64,000 bases of DNA from NCBI RefSeq assembly GCF_003855095.1, contig NZ_CP033972.1:2728001-2792000 (forward strand), given 5' to 3'. The notes under the pieces were generated by a model that saw only the letters and a program-made list of their open reading frames with translations, made no database searches and was not told the origin of the DNA. Within the stretch, counting starts at the first letter, position 1, and every line of letters starts with the position of its first letter. Shown here piece after piece: positions 9,697-19,174 of this stretch. The stretch comes from Gordonia insulae (GTDB lineage Bacteria; Actinomycetota; Actinomycetes; Mycobacteriales; Mycobacteriaceae). The position numbers were made by a program, and so were the translations under genes.

Positions 9697-10497
9697 ATGG
9701 CCGAACAATCCACAGTCGCCCCGGTCTTCGATCAGCGGCCGCTGTCGGGACGCGCGATCCGCACACCGAAGACCGCCGAGCTGGTCGCGGGCAAGCTCCG
9801 CCGCATGATCGTCGACGGCGAATTGAAGGATGGAGATCACCTCCCCCACGAAGCAGAGCTGATGGAGCACTTCTCGGTGAGCCGTCCCACGCTGCGCGAG
9901 GCGGTTCGAGTGCTCGAGGCGGAGCGGCTGGTGGAGGTCCGTCGAGGGTCCCGCTCGGGCGCGCGTGTATGCGTCCCGGGACCGGAGGTGGTGGCCCGTC
10001 CGGCGTCGCTTCTCCTGGAACTCTCCGGAGCCACGATCGAGGATGTCTTCGTCGCACGTGAGGCGATCGAACCCGCTGCTGCACGCATCTTGGCCGAGTC
10101 CGGCTCCGAGGAAGCCTTCGCCGAACTCGAGACGATGATCGACGAGGAGATCCCGGTGGCATTCGCCGCAGGAGATTTCGGAGCCGCGGCCGCCCGTTTC
10201 CACCTCCGGATGGTGCAGCTGTCCGGCAACGCGGCACTCGCGTTGATCGCGGGTATGTTGCACGAGATCTTCGAGCGACACACGACCAACGTCTCGCGTG
10301 ACCGGTCGTTCGCCAACGCCGACGCCGGTCAGGAGCGCTACCGGTTGTTCGTCCGGTCGCTGCGGCGGTTGATCAAGCTGATTCGGGAGCGCGACGGCGA
10401 TGCCGCGTTCGCCCACTGGAACAAGCACATGACGACGGCCCGTGAGATGTCACTCGCCGGCCACGAGTCCATCGAGGTCCGCGACATCCTCGACTGA
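9697..10497 (+). CDS. GntR-family (FadR/FCD) transcriptional regulator, 266 aa
   Basis: The N-terminal winged helix-turn-helix spans roughly residues 20-85, with LPHEAELMEHFSVSRPTLRE as its recognition core. An all-helical FCD ligand domain follows, with the metal-site type pattern ARFHLRMVQLSGN. It probably senses an acid or CoA intermediate. I chose the ATG at 9697 over a TTG at 9676, although neither has an ideal ribosome site. The gene is divergent from the 9504-5410 beta-oxidation operon with a perfect palindrome between them, so local autoregulated control is likely. Confidence 0.85.
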   Translation: MAEQSTVAPVFDQRPLSGRAIRTPKTAELVAGKLRRMIVDGELKDGDHLPHEAELMEHFSVSRPTLREAVRVLEAERLVEVRRGSRSGARVCVPGPEVVARPASLLLELSGATIEDVFVAREAIEPAAARILAESGSEEAFAELETMIDEEIPVAFAAGDFGAAAARFHLRMVQLSGNAALALIAGMLHEIFERHTTNVSRDRSFANADAGQERYRLFVRSLRRLIKLIRERDGDAAFAHWNKHMTTAREMSLAGHESIEVRDILD

Positions 10498-10513
10498 GTC
10501 CACGTCATCGGGG

Positions 10514-11059
10514 TCACTCCCGGCCGAGCTGCCCATGCCATGCGATCGCCCGCCGCTCGAAGTCCTGAAAGGCGCTCACCGCCCGCACGACGACCGCCTC
10601 CGCCTGCCCGGGGTCGGAGTCCAGGCACAGCTGCAGTACCACGTGGTGCGGGCCCTCGACGGGCCGAAGTTCTTCGGCGAGAACATGATCGATCAGACCC
10701 ACCGCGATCGCCGCCTCGCACGACTCGGTGAAACCAGCCGACGGCCGGGCGCCGAACCCTTGACCCACAGCAGTGTTCACATCGACGATGAGGTCGAGCA
10801 GGTTCGCGAGAATACGCTCGATCACCAGCCCTGCGGTCGGATTGACCTCCAGCAGTTCCTCATCGACCGGGCCGAGCTTCTCCAGCTGCGCAAGCGTACG
10901 TCGAATCGAGATCAGGACATGCTCGATGCGTTCGGCGTCTGTTCGGGAAAACGCCGACACCGATGCCCGCGCGGCGATCTCCGTCAACTCGATCCCCGCA
11001 GGAAAGCCGCTGATGCGGCGCTGCGCGGCGGGCGGAAAATCGTCGGTGCCAGTCATCAT
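10514..11059 (-). CDS. Uncharacterised helical protein, 181 aa
   Basis: I do not recognise this protein. From the ATG at 11059 it reads MMTGTDDFPPAAQRRISGF. It is predicted to be mostly helical, for example IEHVLISIRRTLAQLEKL and LVIERILANLLDLIVDVN, with no Cys-rich or membrane segments. The second half resembles a ligand-domain-like helical bundle. No helix-turn-helix is evident, so it is not called a regulator. It is convergent with the FadR-type gene (16-base gap) and divergent from the VOC-kstD pair. The start is uncertain because no strong ribosome site is visible. Confidence 0.5.
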   Translation of the reverse strand: MMTGTDDFPPAAQRRISGFPAGIELTEIAARASVSAFSRTDAERIEHVLISIRRTLAQLEKLGPVDEELLEVNPTAGLVIERILANLLDLIVDVNTAVGQGFGARPSAGFTESCEAAIAVGLIDHVLAEELRPVEGPHHVVLQLCLDSDPGQAEAVVVRAVSAFQDFERRAIAWHGQLGRE

Positions 11060-11285
11060 TCGGCCATCGTCGGGTGATGGTGCGACAACGTCAAGACAAT
11101 CATCCCGGTGGACGGATCGGGGTCGGTACATCGGGCCGCACCATGGCCATTCCACCAGACGGTACGCACGGTGGACGCCAACCACCCGGCGAGACGACAG
11201 TGAATCCTGGTGTGGAATCGGCGTGTGCCTCGCTGTCGCCGAGAAAGCATCACCGTCGACGACAGTCTTGGAACGAGGATGCCCG

Positions 11286-11825
11286 ATGAAATCACTGAGC
11301 GATCTACTCCGAAACACCTTGCAGCTGGGCTACGTCGCAGACGACCTCGATGCCGCCGCGGAGTTTCTCGAATCGAAGCTCGGGACAGTGCAATGCGTCA
11401 AGAGCTATCGGTCGTCACTTGGGCGCCCGCTCGGCGACGCCACGGATGGTCCCCACATCGTCGTCGACGGCACACTCGCCGACGAATGGGTCATCGACGT
11501 CGCGCTGGTCAACGCGGGACCCACCAATCTCGAGATCATCCGTCCGGTGAGCGGGCGAGTGGACTTGTATCGCAACGGCATTCGTCTCGGAGCACCTGCC
11601 ACCTTCCACCACGCGGGTTTCCGGGTGGACGACTTCGACGAGGCGTCGGCGATCGTGGAGAAGAGCGGTCGGTCCTGGGCCCAGTACGGCGTCACCGGCG
11701 GCGTTCGTTTCGGATATCTCGACCTCACTGCCGAACTCGGCCATTTTGTCGAAGTCATGGAGCTCGACGAGAACGGCGCGTCGGTCTTCACCAAGCTGGA
11801 GCAGGCGTCGAACGCAGTCGCCTGA
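11286..11825 (+). CDS. VOC (glyoxalase-fold) family protein, 179 aa
   Basis: The sequence opens with the VOC start LRNTLQLGYVADDLDAAAEF. A second module begins near residue 104 with TFHHAGFRVDDFDEASAI and closes with the metal-ligand type strand GHFVEVMEL. VOC proteins are divalent-metal isomerases, epimerases, lyases or dioxygenases. This one is too short for an extradiol dioxygenase. The ATG at 11286 has CGAGGA at 7 bases; the upstream extension lacks similarity. It precedes the ketosteroid dehydrogenase by 47 bases, so a steroid- or CoA-ester isomerisation role is plausible but not shown. Confidence 0.72.
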   Translation: MKSLSDLLRNTLQLGYVADDLDAAAEFLESKLGTVQCVKSYRSSLGRPLGDATDGPHIVVDGTLADEWVIDVALVNAGPTNLEIIRPVSGRVDLYRNGIRLGAPATFHHAGFRVDDFDEASAIVEKSGRSWAQYGVTGGVRFGYLDLTAELGHFVEVMELDENGASVFTKLEQASNAVA

Positions 11826-11872
11826 CGTAACGATCAGTCCGGAGTTTTCGCTTCACCAGAAGGGTAGATACA

Positions 11873-13462
11873 TTGCAGAACAATGAGTCCGATGACATCT
11901 ACGACGTCATCGTCGTCGGTTCCGGAGCGGGGTTGGTGGGCGCCCTCGCCGCCGCGTCCCGTGGCCTGAAGACCCTCGTCATCGAGAAGACCGAATTCGT
12001 CGGCGGTACCACCGCCTACTCGGGCTCGGGTCTCTGGCTTCCGGGCAATGCCGCCGAACGTCGCGGTGGTGTCGACTCGGGTCCCGACAAGGCCCGGGCC
12101 TATCTCGATGACATCGTCGGCGACGATGCGCCGAGCGCGCTGCGAGAGGCATTCCTGCGGATCGGCGCCCCGATGATCGACGAACTCGAGAGCTTCCCGC
12201 AGCTCGGACAGTTCTTCTGGCAAGGTGTCCCCGATTACTTCGAGAAGGCCACCAACGCCCTTCCCGCAGGACGCACGATCTTTCCGCAACCGCTCGAGCG
12301 TGCCGCCCTCGGTGACCTGGAACCACTGGTACGCCGACCGCAGTGGGCCGAGCGGTCCGGCGAGTATCCGGGCGACGAGATGACCGGCGGGCAGGCGTTG
12401 ATCGGCCGCCTGCTGCTCGCGTTCACCGCAACCGGGAACGGCACTGTCCGCACGAACACCGGATTGGACCGGCTCGTCGTCGAGGACGGGCGTGTCGTCG
12501 GCGTCGAGGCGACGTCGAACGGAGAGCCCGTCACGTTGTCGGCGAGGCGCGGCGTACTTCTCGCCGCCGGCGGATTCGAGCGAAACGCAGAGCTCCGCAA
12601 GAAGTACCAGCCCGAGGCCCGCGCCGATTGGTCACAGGGAGCTCCGGGCAACACCGGCGACGCCCTCGTCGCCGGTATGGACATCGGGGCGGCGACCGAC
12701 CTGCTCGAGGAGGCATGGTTCTCGCCCGGGTTGATGGTCCCGAACGACCGTCCGGTGTTCTATCCGTCGGTGTGGAGCGGCATCTGGGTGAATGACGGCG
12801 GCGAGCGGTTCATGAACGAGCGGCTGCCCTACGACCGGTCCGGACACGAGATCCTCCGGCACCACAAGGCATCCGACGTGTCACACATCCCGGTCCACTG
12901 GGTCTTCGATCAACGACAGTTCGACAACGAGCGCGCGTTTGCCTCGCCTCCGGTTGCACCGCAGTCACCGGGCTGGTTCCACGCCGACGAGTTCCTCGAA
13001 GCCGGCCTTCTGCACCGGGCGGACACACTCGAGGAACTCGCCGAACTGATCGGCGTACCGGCCGACGCGTTGGTCGCCAGTGTCGATCAGTTCAACGACT
13101 ACGTCCGCAGCGGTAAGGATGAGGCGTTCGGTCGTGGTGACGCGCCGTGGGATCGCATCATCACACACATGTGCGGCTCCCACGAGGACGGGCCCAATCC
13201 GTGCATCGGGTTGATCGACCGCGCACCGTTCTACGCGGCGAAGATCGCGCTCTCCGATCTGGGGACCAAGGGCGGCCTCAAGACCGACGATCACTCGCGT
13301 GTCCTGCACGAGGACGGCTCGGTCATCGCCGGTCTCTACGCCTCCGGCAACACGATGGCCCCGATGACGGGCCGGATCTACCCGGGCGCCGGAGGTCCCG
13401 TCGGGTCGTCGATGGTGTTCTCGTACCTGGCCGCGCTCGATATGGCGGGTGCGGACGCCTGA
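11873..13462 (+). CDS. kstD: 3-ketosteroid delta1-dehydrogenase family flavoprotein, copy 1, 529 aa
   Basis: This family introduces the C1-C2 double bond into ring A of 3-ketosteroids using FAD. The dinucleotide motif VVGSGAG (14-20) and the FAD loop VGGTTAYSGSGLWLP near 43 are present. The C-terminal signature SGNTM...IYPGAGG puts Tyr503 and Gly507 where the catalytic Tyr487 and Gly491 of Rhodococcus KstD1 lie. The start is TTG at 11873, with AGGG about 9 bases upstream; no in-frame ATG is nearby. It forms a unit with the VOC gene and ends in a strong hairpin. Which ketosteroid it prefers, and whether it could be a delta4-dehydrogenase, cannot be settled from sequence. Confidence 0.85.
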   Translation: MQNNESDDIYDVIVVGSGAGLVGALAAASRGLKTLVIEKTEFVGGTTAYSGSGLWLPGNAAERRGGVDSGPDKARAYLDDIVGDDAPSALREAFLRIGAPMIDELESFPQLGQFFWQGVPDYFEKATNALPAGRTIFPQPLERAALGDLEPLVRRPQWAERSGEYPGDEMTGGQALIGRLLLAFTATGNGTVRTNTGLDRLVVEDGRVVGVEATSNGEPVTLSARRGVLLAAGGFERNAELRKKYQPEARADWSQGAPGNTGDALVAGMDIGAATDLLEEAWFSPGLMVPNDRPVFYPSVWSGIWVNDGGERFMNERLPYDRSGHEILRHHKASDVSHIPVHWVFDQRQFDNERAFASPPVAPQSPGWFHADEFLEAGLLHRADTLEELAELIGVPADALVASVDQFNDYVRSGKDEAFGRGDAPWDRIITHMCGSHEDGPNPCIGLIDRAPFYAAKIALSDLGTKGGLKTDDHSRVLHEDGSVIAGLYASGNTMAPMTGRIYPGAGGPVGSSMVFSYLAALDMAGADA

Positions 13463-13471
13463 CGTAGGTCA

Positions 13472-13532
13472 ACCCATGAAACGAAGACTCCCGAGTCGAA
13501 TGATTCGATTCGGGAGTCCTCGTTTCATGGGT
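13472..13532. terminator. Long bidirectional hairpin terminator
   Basis: Arms of about 23 bases starting ACCCATGAAACGA and ending TCGTTTCATGGGT pair with one mismatch. They enclose a smaller CGAAT/ATTCG hairpin. The element sits between the convergent kstD copy 1 and the tandem GntR gene. Confidence 0.8.
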
Positions 13533-13573
13533 CCACACACAGCCGAAACGGCTGCCGGCGCGACGTCAGCCGT

Positions 13574-14968
13574 TCACAATTCCTGGTGCGCGTGCAGGTG
13601 CGCGCGCAGACGGAACGACGCCAGCTCGGCATCCCCGGACACCACGGCGTCGACCAGTGCATCCAGTTCGTCCCGGTCGCCAGACGGCCCGTCACCAGGA
13701 CCGCACACGTCCGAGGAGTCCGGGCCACCGCAGTCTTTCCACACCAGTGCGAGAACGGACCGGAACAGACCCAGCACGGGATCACCACTGAGGTCGGCGA
13801 TGCGATCGCGCAGGTGCAGACTGCTGCGGCGATCGTCTGCACGGAGGGCGTCGGCAGCAACAGGGCCCGACCGCATGACGCAGGTCAATACACCTAGCTC
13901 GAGTTCGTCGCGGACGGCGCGGATGTTCTCGATCGTGACGCCTCGATAGTCGAGATAGAGCGCTATCGTCTCCACAGTCGCCAACGGGTCAGGGGCGAGG
14001 ACGACGAGTCCGCCGCCGGGTCCGCGACGCATCTGCGCGACGCGGTAATACTCGAGTATCCGGATGGCCTCGCGGAAAACGGAGCGGCTGACGCCGTACT
14101 TCTCGACGAAGTAGGCTTCGGACCCCACCACCTCCCCGATCTGGCGTCCCTCTTCGACGATGTCGTCGTGGATCCAGCCCGCCACATGTTCGGCGAGCTT
14201 CTTCTCGCGCGGCCGTTCGCCGGGGTCGGGGTCCATCGGCCGGGTCGCGGTTCGCTCCCCCGGCAGCGGGGCGACGTACATCCTCAGCCAGGTTGTCGTG
14301 TCCTCCAGATGCTTGAGCATCTTCTGGTGGGCGAGGTATTTGTCGCCGGCGATGATCGCGTCCGCAAGCTCGGAATGCAGCCGAGCCGCATGTTCGAGCT
14401 CGCCGCTCCGGTCGTCGGTGATGGCGTAGGCGCGCTGGGTGTATGCGGCGGTCAGCCGTGACAACACATCGATAAACAGTTCGAGCAGCGGATTGCCGGA
14501 CAGTTCGCCCACCGTTACGTGGAAGTCGATCGACGGGCCGCCGTCGCCGGCCGCACTCCTTCTGAGCTCCTGCACACCGCGTTCGGTCAAGGTATCGATG
14601 ATCCGGTCGATCGCCATCCGCTCGAACAGCGACCGCGCGTAGACCAGTTGATCCACCGTGGCACCGAGATACTCCAGCGAGATGACCAGTCCACGGATCG
14701 AGGACCGCGGGTCGGGTACCGACACGACCAATCCACCGCCGGGCCCCTGGCGCATCTGGGCCGCTTGCGAGTTCTCGAGCAGGCGCACTGCTTCGCGCAG
14801 GATGGACCGAGATATCCCGAGCCGTTCACGCAGCGCCGTCTCCGACCCGAGAACCTCACCGATCGGCCAGCCCCGGTCCTTGATCTCTTGTTCGAGTCGT
14901 CGAGCCACGCCCACCGCGAGTCGCTGCGATCCTCCGCCAGAGGACTTTCGGTCCACCTGCGGCCGCAT
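13574..14968 (-). CDS. Tandem-fused GntR/FCD transcriptional regulator (two complete units), 464 aa
   Basis: The protein contains two successive FadR-type regulators. Unit 1 has a winged helix at about residues 18-83 (LGISRSILREAVRLLE) and an FCD domain to about 230. Unit 2 has a second winged helix at about 256-323 (YGVSRSVFREAIRILE) and a second FCD domain to the end. Both wings end with the same GPGGGLVV motif, so the gene arose by internal duplication. Single FadR-type proteins are about 230-260 residues and dimerise; this one may act as an intramolecular dimer. The putative FCD metal ligands His150, His198 and His220 are visible in unit 1, while unit 2 has Asp where His198 would be. The ATG at 14968 has AAGGAG at 8 bases. 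Confidence 0.85.
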   Translation of the reverse strand: MRPQVDRKSSGGGSQRLAVGVARRLEQEIKDRGWPIGEVLGSETALRERLGISRSILREAVRLLENSQAAQMRQGPGGGLVVSVPDPRSSIRGLVISLEYLGATVDQLVYARSLFERMAIDRIIDTLTERGVQELRRSAAGDGGPSIDFHVTVGELSGNPLLELFIDVLSRLTAAYTQRAYAITDDRSGELEHAARLHSELADAIIAGDKYLAHQKMLKHLEDTTTWLRMYVAPLPGERTATRPMDPDPGERPREKKLAEHVAGWIHDDIVEEGRQIGEVVGSEAYFVEKYGVSRSVFREAIRILEYYRVAQMRRGPGGGLVVLAPDPLATVETIALYLDYRGVTIENIRAVRDELELGVLTCVMRSGPVAADALRADDRRSSLHLRDRIADLSGDPVLGLFRSVLALVWKDCGGPDSSDVCGPGDGPSGDRDELDALVDAVVSGDAELASFRLRAHLHAHQEL

Positions 14969-15411
14969 ACCCGAACTCCTTAACCCGTGCACGCCAGTCC
15001 AACACGAATCGCACGCACATCACTGAGGCGATCATCTTTCGCAACCCACCGAGCCGCAGCCGGAGCACTCCGGTGCCAGTGTGCCGCTCTTTTCAGCGAT
15101 CGTAGCCGTTGCGTCCGGTCGCGCCGCGACTGGATTGTGCACACGTTCGCCGTGATCGAGGACGTGAACCGGGTCTGCCGGCCCGGTATCGCGGTGACTG
15201 TACGCGCCGCATACGCCGAGCGCACGGCGAAGTCTTCCTGCGGCGCGAGCAACTTCGGGTCCATGGATAGCGACGTTATCGGTGGGGCAGGTCGATTTCC
15301 CCATCCGATTCCGTTGGCCAGAATCACATTACAAATGGCGCGTCGACATCATCGAACAAAAGGACGCGACCCTGCCGACGGTGGGTGTCGGCAGGGGTCG
15401 CGCAGAGAAGC
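14969..15411. other. Intergenic region without recognisable gene
   Basis: This 443-base stretch lies upstream of the tandem GntR gene and downstream of the aldolase. Apart from the terminator hairpin at 15366-15401 I see no credible coding sequence, RNA gene or clear operator. Possible frames lack ribosome sites and family similarity. Confidence 0.6.
15366..15401 (-). terminator. Hairpin terminator of the first hydratase-dehydrogenase-aldolase operon
   Basis: GCGACCCTGCCGAC pairs with GTCGGCAGGGGTCGC with a single bulged base around a 7-base loop. It lies 11 bases past the aldolase stop. Confidence 0.75.
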
Positions 15412-16446
15412 TCAACCGTTCTGGCGTTCCTTGTTCATCGTGAGGGCGATATCGATGATCATGTCTTCCTGCCCGCCGACGAGTCGGCGGCGACCGGCCT
15501 CCATCAGCAGGGTGCGTACGTCGATCCCGTAACGTTCGCTGGCGGCCTCGGCGTGGCGTAGGAAGCTCGAATAGACGCCGGCGTACCCGAGAGTCAGAGT
15601 TTCGCGATCCACGCGTACCGGGCGGTCCTGCAGCGGGCGGACCAGATCGTCAGCCGCGTCCTGTAGCGCGAAGACGTCACACCCGTGCTTCCACTCGAGC
15701 AGATCGGCGACGGCGATGAAGGCCTCGATGGGGCAGTTACCGGCGCCGGCACCGTGCCCGGCCAGTGAGGCGTCGACGCGGGTGACGCCGTTCTCCACCG
15801 CGACGACGGAGTTCGCCACCGACAGTGACAGGTTCTCGTGCGCGTGGATTCCGATCTCGGTGCGCTCATCGAGGATGTCGCGGTAGGCGAGAACGCGATC
15901 CCGAACTCCATCCATCGTCAGGCGCCCACCGGAATCGGTCACGTACACGCAATGGGCCCCGTAGTCCTGCATGAGCTTGGCCTGACCGGCGAGATCGGCG
16001 GGCGCGGACATGTGGCTCATCATCAAGAAGCCGGAGACGTCCATTCCCATCTCGCGGGCCGTGCCGATGTGTTGGGCGGCGACATCTGCCTCGGTGCAAT
16101 GGGTCGCGACCCGCACCGACCGCACACCGAGATCGTAGGCGCGCTTGAGATCCTCGACGGTACCGACGCCGGGCAGCAGCAGGGTGGTCAACCGTGCGTG
16201 GGTGAGGTTCGCTGCGGCTTCCTCGATCCACTCCCAGTCGCTGTTGGAGCCCGGGCCGTAGTTGAGTGAACCACCGGCGAGGCCGTCACCGTGGGCGACC
16301 TCAATCGCGTCCACACCGGCGGCATCGAGGGCGGCCACGATCTTTCCGACATCCTGCGGGGTGATGCGGTGGCGGACGGCATGCATACCGTCGCGCAACG
16401 TGACGTCCTGAATGAAGATCGATGTCGGAGTCAGCGTGGTGGTCAT
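15412..16446 (-). CDS. 4-hydroxy-2-oxovalerate aldolase (HsaF/DmpG type), copy 1, 344 aa
   Basis: The enzyme cleaves 4-hydroxy-2-oxo acids to pyruvate and an aldehyde, which is channelled to the partner acylating dehydrogenase. The TIM-barrel start has [12 protein letters not shown] with the catalytic Arg, the metal-binding Asp and the His base. The metal-ligand pair is in [15 protein letters not shown]. The C-terminal communication domain ends with [15 protein letters not shown]. It shares a TGATG stop-start junction with the dehydrogenase gene at 16446. It is clearly diverged from the copy at 39632, so it may handle a different side chain or a different aromatic pathway. Confidence 0.92.
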   Translation of the reverse strand: MTTTLTPTSIFIQDVTLRDGMHAVRHRITPQDVGKIVAALDAAGVDAIEVAHGDGLAGGSLNYGPGSNSDWEWIEEAAANLTHARLTTLLLPGVGTVEDLKRAYDLGVRSVRVATHCTEADVAAQHIGTAREMGMDVSGFLMMSHMSAPADLAGQAKLMQDYGAHCVYVTDSGGRLTMDGVRDRVLAYRDILDERTEIGIHAHENLSLSVANSVVAVENGVTRVDASLAGHGAGAGNCPIEAFIAVADLLEWKHGCDVFALQDAADDLVRPLQDRPVRVDRETLTLGYAGVYSSFLRHAEAASERYGIDVRTLLMEAGRRRLVGGQEDMIIDIALTMNKERQNG

Positions 16447-17414
16447 CAGACGGCTTCTTTCTGCGCGTGCGACTGCGCGGCGATCCGCTCGGCCATCTGC
16501 AGCGCGGCCGAGGTCATGATGTCGAGGTTTCCGGCGTAGGCGGGCAGGTAGTGGGCTGCGCCCTCGACCTCGAGGAATACCGACACGGTGTGTGTGGGTG
16601 CCGCCGAGCCCGGGCCGACGAGGGTGTGGACCGGCTGATCGGCCGGTATGGGGTCGATCTGAATCTCCTGCTTGAGCCGGTAACCAGGAACATAGGCGGC
16701 AACATCGCCGACCATCTTGGTGACCGACGCACGGATCTGATCCTGGGTGTCCTGATCGGTCGCGGTGACCAAGCAGAACACGGTGTCGCGCATGATCAGT
16801 GGCGGTTCGGCAGGGTTGAGGATGATGACTGCTTTGCCACGTTGAGCGCCGCCAACGGATTCGATGGCGTGCGAGGTGGTCTCGGTGAACTCGTCGATGT
16901 TGGCGCGGGTCCCCGGGCCCGCCGACTTCGAGGAGATCGACGCGACGATCTCGGCGTAGGCGACCGGCGTCACCCGCGACACCGCTGCCACGATCGGGAT
17001 GGTGGCCTGGCCGCCGCAGGTGACCATGTTGACGTTGGGGGCGTCGAGGTGATCGTCGATGTTGACTGCGGGCACCACGAACGGGCCGATGGCCGCAGGG
17101 GTCAGATCAATCATCCGTTTGCCCAGCGGCGCCAACAGTGAACTGTTGTGTTGGTGAGCTTTTGCCGACGTGGCGTCGAAGACGATGTCGATGTCGTCGA
17201 AGCCGGGCAGGCTGATCAGGCCGTCGACGCCTTCGTGTGTGGTGGGCACGCCGAGTCGGGCGGCGCGCGCCAGTCCGTCGGAATCAGGATCGATTCCCAC
17301 CATCGCCGCCATCTCCAGGTGCTGCGAGGTGCGCAAGACCTTGATCATCAGATCGGTGCCGATGTTGCCGGAGCCGATGATGGCCACCTTGATTCGCGCA
17401 GTGTCGTTACTCAT
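16446..17414 (-). CDS. Acetaldehyde/propanal dehydrogenase (acylating; HsaG/DmpF type), copy 1, 322 aa
   Basis: This enzyme converts the aldolase product aldehyde to acyl-CoA with NAD+. Rossmann motif [10 protein letters not shown] near residue 13, the nucleophile Cys in [11 protein letters not shown], and the NAD/acyl-site segment [15 protein letters not shown] are all present. I start at ATG 17414; the longer frame upstream runs back into the hydratase gene. It overlaps the hydratase by 8 bases and the aldolase by one, so the three proteins are translationally coupled. Confidence 0.92.
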   Translation of the reverse strand: MSNDTARIKVAIIGSGNIGTDLMIKVLRTSQHLEMAAMVGIDPDSDGLARAARLGVPTTHEGVDGLISLPGFDDIDIVFDATSAKAHQHNSSLLAPLGKRMIDLTPAAIGPFVVPAVNIDDHLDAPNVNMVTCGGQATIPIVAAVSRVTPVAYAEIVASISSKSAGPGTRANIDEFTETTSHAIESVGGAQRGKAVIILNPAEPPLIMRDTVFCLVTATDQDTQDQIRASVTKMVGDVAAYVPGYRLKQEIQIDPIPADQPVHTLVGPGSAAPTHTVSVFLEVEGAAHYLPAYAGNLDIMTSAALQMAERIAAQSHAQKEAV

Positions 17415-18267
17415 GCTCTGTGACCTCCAGGTCAGGGGTGAAGGACGCGGACACGTCGCCGAGTCCGCCGATGGTGACGGTGATCTGGGCGCCGGGATGG
17501 AGAGGACGCATGGGTCCGAGGGCACCGGAGAGAATGATCTGGCCCGCTTCGAGCGGGTTGCCGAACTCACGTGCTCGACGCGCGAGCCACGACAGGGCGT
17601 TGAGCGGGTCTCCCAGGCAGTCGGCGCCGCTGCCGGAGGAGACCACGGTCCCGTCGATGCTCATCGACATCGTCACATCGACCGGTTCGAACTCCGACAG
17701 CAACCGCCACCGGTCACCGAGGACGAACACCCCACTCGAGGCGTTGTCGGCGACTGTGTCGGCAAACGAGATGTCCCACTCACGGATTCGGCTGTCGACG
17801 ATCTCGATGGCAGCAACCGCCTCGCCAACGGCCGCGCGGCACTGTGCCACGTCGAGGCTGCCGGTCGCCAGGTCCTCGACAAGGCGGAACGCGACCTCGG
17901 CCTCCGCCTTGGGTTGGAGCAGCCGCCCCATCGGGATAGTTGCACCGTCGGTGAATGCCATGTCGGAGAACAAGACTCCGAAGTCGGGTTGATCGACGCC
18001 GAGCTGTTGTTGGACCGCCGCAGACGTCGCACCGATCTTGCGGCCGATAACGGTGCGCCGACCGTCGTCAAGCAAGGCATTGAGCTGTTCCTGGACCCGA
18101 TAGGCGGCGGCCACGTTGTCGGGTCCGATCAGGTCGCGCACCGCAGCACACGGCCGACCGGTGCGCATCGCACCGGCAAGACGCGCGGCGGCTTCAGCGA
18201 CCAACTGGTCATCAATGTTCGTGCTTGTGGCAGAACTGTTGTCACCGTGGGCGGTGGTTGCGGACAC
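17407..18267 (-). CDS. 2-hydroxypenta-2,4-dienoate hydratase type (HsaE/MhpD-like), copy 1, 286 aa
   Basis: It hydrates 2-hydroxydienoates to 4-hydroxy-2-oxo acids, feeding the aldolase. Family landmarks are [31 protein letters not shown] with the metal-binding Glu residues, [10 protein letters not shown] and [11 protein letters not shown]. The GTG at 18267 has AAGGAGGAGG just upstream. It is the first gene of the three-gene operon and diverges from the IclR gene. It has a longer N-terminus than copy 2. Confidence 0.9.
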   Translation of the reverse strand: MSATTAHGDNSSATSTNIDDQLVAEAAARLAGAMRTGRPCAAVRDLIGPDNVAAAYRVQEQLNALLDDGRRTVIGRKIGATSAAVQQQLGVDQPDFGVLFSDMAFTDGATIPMGRLLQPKAEAEVAFRLVEDLATGSLDVAQCRAAVGEAVAAIEIVDSRIREWDISFADTVADNASSGVFVLGDRWRLLSEFEPVDVTMSMSIDGTVVSSGSGADCLGDPLNALSWLARRAREFGNPLEAGQIILSGALGPMRPLHPGAQITVTIGGLGDVSASFTPDLEVTEHE

Positions 18268-18334
18268 TGGGCCTCCTCCTTGCTGAGCGATTCACAGTCT
18301 GCGGGACGCGCCCCCCGCCGACCAGTAAAGTGTT

Positions 18335-18350
18335 CCGGTGAGTGGACCGG
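18335..18350. promoter_or_regulatory. Possible IclR operator (CCGGT, 6-base spacer, ACCGG)
   Basis: A short inverted repeat sits in the 102-base divergent promoter between the hydratase and the IclR regulator, about 20 bases before the regulator start. The arms are only five bases, so this is a weak candidate. Confidence 0.3.
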
Positions 18351-18369
18351 CAATTGCTGAAGGAGGATC

Positions 18370-19146
18370 ATGGCCGACGGGGTGCTCGACGAGCGGTCGA
18401 TGCTCGGTCGTGTGATGCGGCTTCTCGATGCGTTCGGAAGCGACGGGCGGCCGCTGGGGCTTTCGGAGTTGTCGCGGCGAACCGGTATTCCCAAGCCCAC
18501 CGTCCATCGCATTGCCGGTGACCTCGTCCTCGCCCGCCTGCTGACCGCCTCGCCGGAGGGATTTCGCCTGGGTCGTGGGCTCTTCGAACTGGGTATGCGC
18601 GCCGCCGCGGAACGCTCCGTCCTCGAGGTTGCGGTGCCGTTCATGCAGGATCTGCTTGCGCGGACGCAGGAAACGGTGCACCTGGGCGTGCTCGACGGAG
18701 ATGAGGTGGTCTACATCAGCAAACTCGGCGGACACCGCCAGGCATCGGTTCCGTCACGTCTTGGTGGCCGGATGCCGTTGCACTGCACAGCTATCGGAAA
18801 GTCACTGCTTGCCCATTCCGGCCCGGAGGCGATCGACCGTGTCCTATCTCAGCCGTTGGAGCGCCGTACCCGACACACCATCGTGGCTCCCGGCCTGCTC
18901 CGCACCCAGCTCGAGCAGGTGATCGAGCAGGGGGTGGCGTACGAGAACGAAGAATCGACGCTCGGCGTGGTCTGTGTCGCCGCCCCCATATTGGGCGTCG
19001 ACGGCACCCCCTTGGGCGCGATCTCCGCCACCGGGCCGGCGACGCGCTTTCGGCCGAGCGCACACGCCACATCGGTGCGAGCGGCCGCGGATGGCGCGGC
19101 ATCGATCCTGGCTCGGCGGGCGCAAGTGCAGACGGCCGATTCGTGA
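18370..19146 (+). CDS. IclR-family transcriptional regulator, 258 aa
   Basis: An N-terminal winged helix (LGLSELSRRTGIPKPTVHRI, about residues 35-54) is followed by the IclR effector domain with GGRMPLHCTAIGKSLLA and CVAAPILGVDGTPLGAISATGP. The ATG at 18370 has GAAGGAGG at 6 bases. It is divergent from the hydratase-dehydrogenase-aldolase operon and probably controls it in response to an aromatic acid or ring-cleavage product. IclR control, rather than KstR boxes, sets this operon apart from the second copy. Confidence 0.87.
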   Translation: MADGVLDERSMLGRVMRLLDAFGSDGRPLGLSELSRRTGIPKPTVHRIAGDLVLARLLTASPEGFRLGRGLFELGMRAAAERSVLEVAVPFMQDLLARTQETVHLGVLDGDEVVYISKLGGHRQASVPSRLGGRMPLHCTAIGKSLLAHSGPEAIDRVLSQPLERRTRHTIVAPGLLRTQLEQVIEQGVAYENEESTLGVVCVAAPILGVDGTPLGAISATGPATRFRPSAHATSVRAAADGAASILARRAQVQTADS

Positions 19147-19174
19147 CGCCCGCGCGGGTCGTCCGCAGACCCGT

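Noticed and set aside
11119..11132. Half match to the TetR-type motif (GGTCGGTACA)
   Set aside because: Only one half of the operator is present, and the second half GGTC is missing; probably chance.
13574..14968. Idea that the tandem GntR protein is two genes joined by a sequencing error
   Set aside because: The frame is continuous through a normal linker, there is no internal ribosome site or start at the junction, and the wing motifs are similar but not identical.
15032..15304. Short minus-strand frames in the gap upstream of the tandem GntR gene
   Set aside because: No ribosome site, no conserved pattern and random-like composition.
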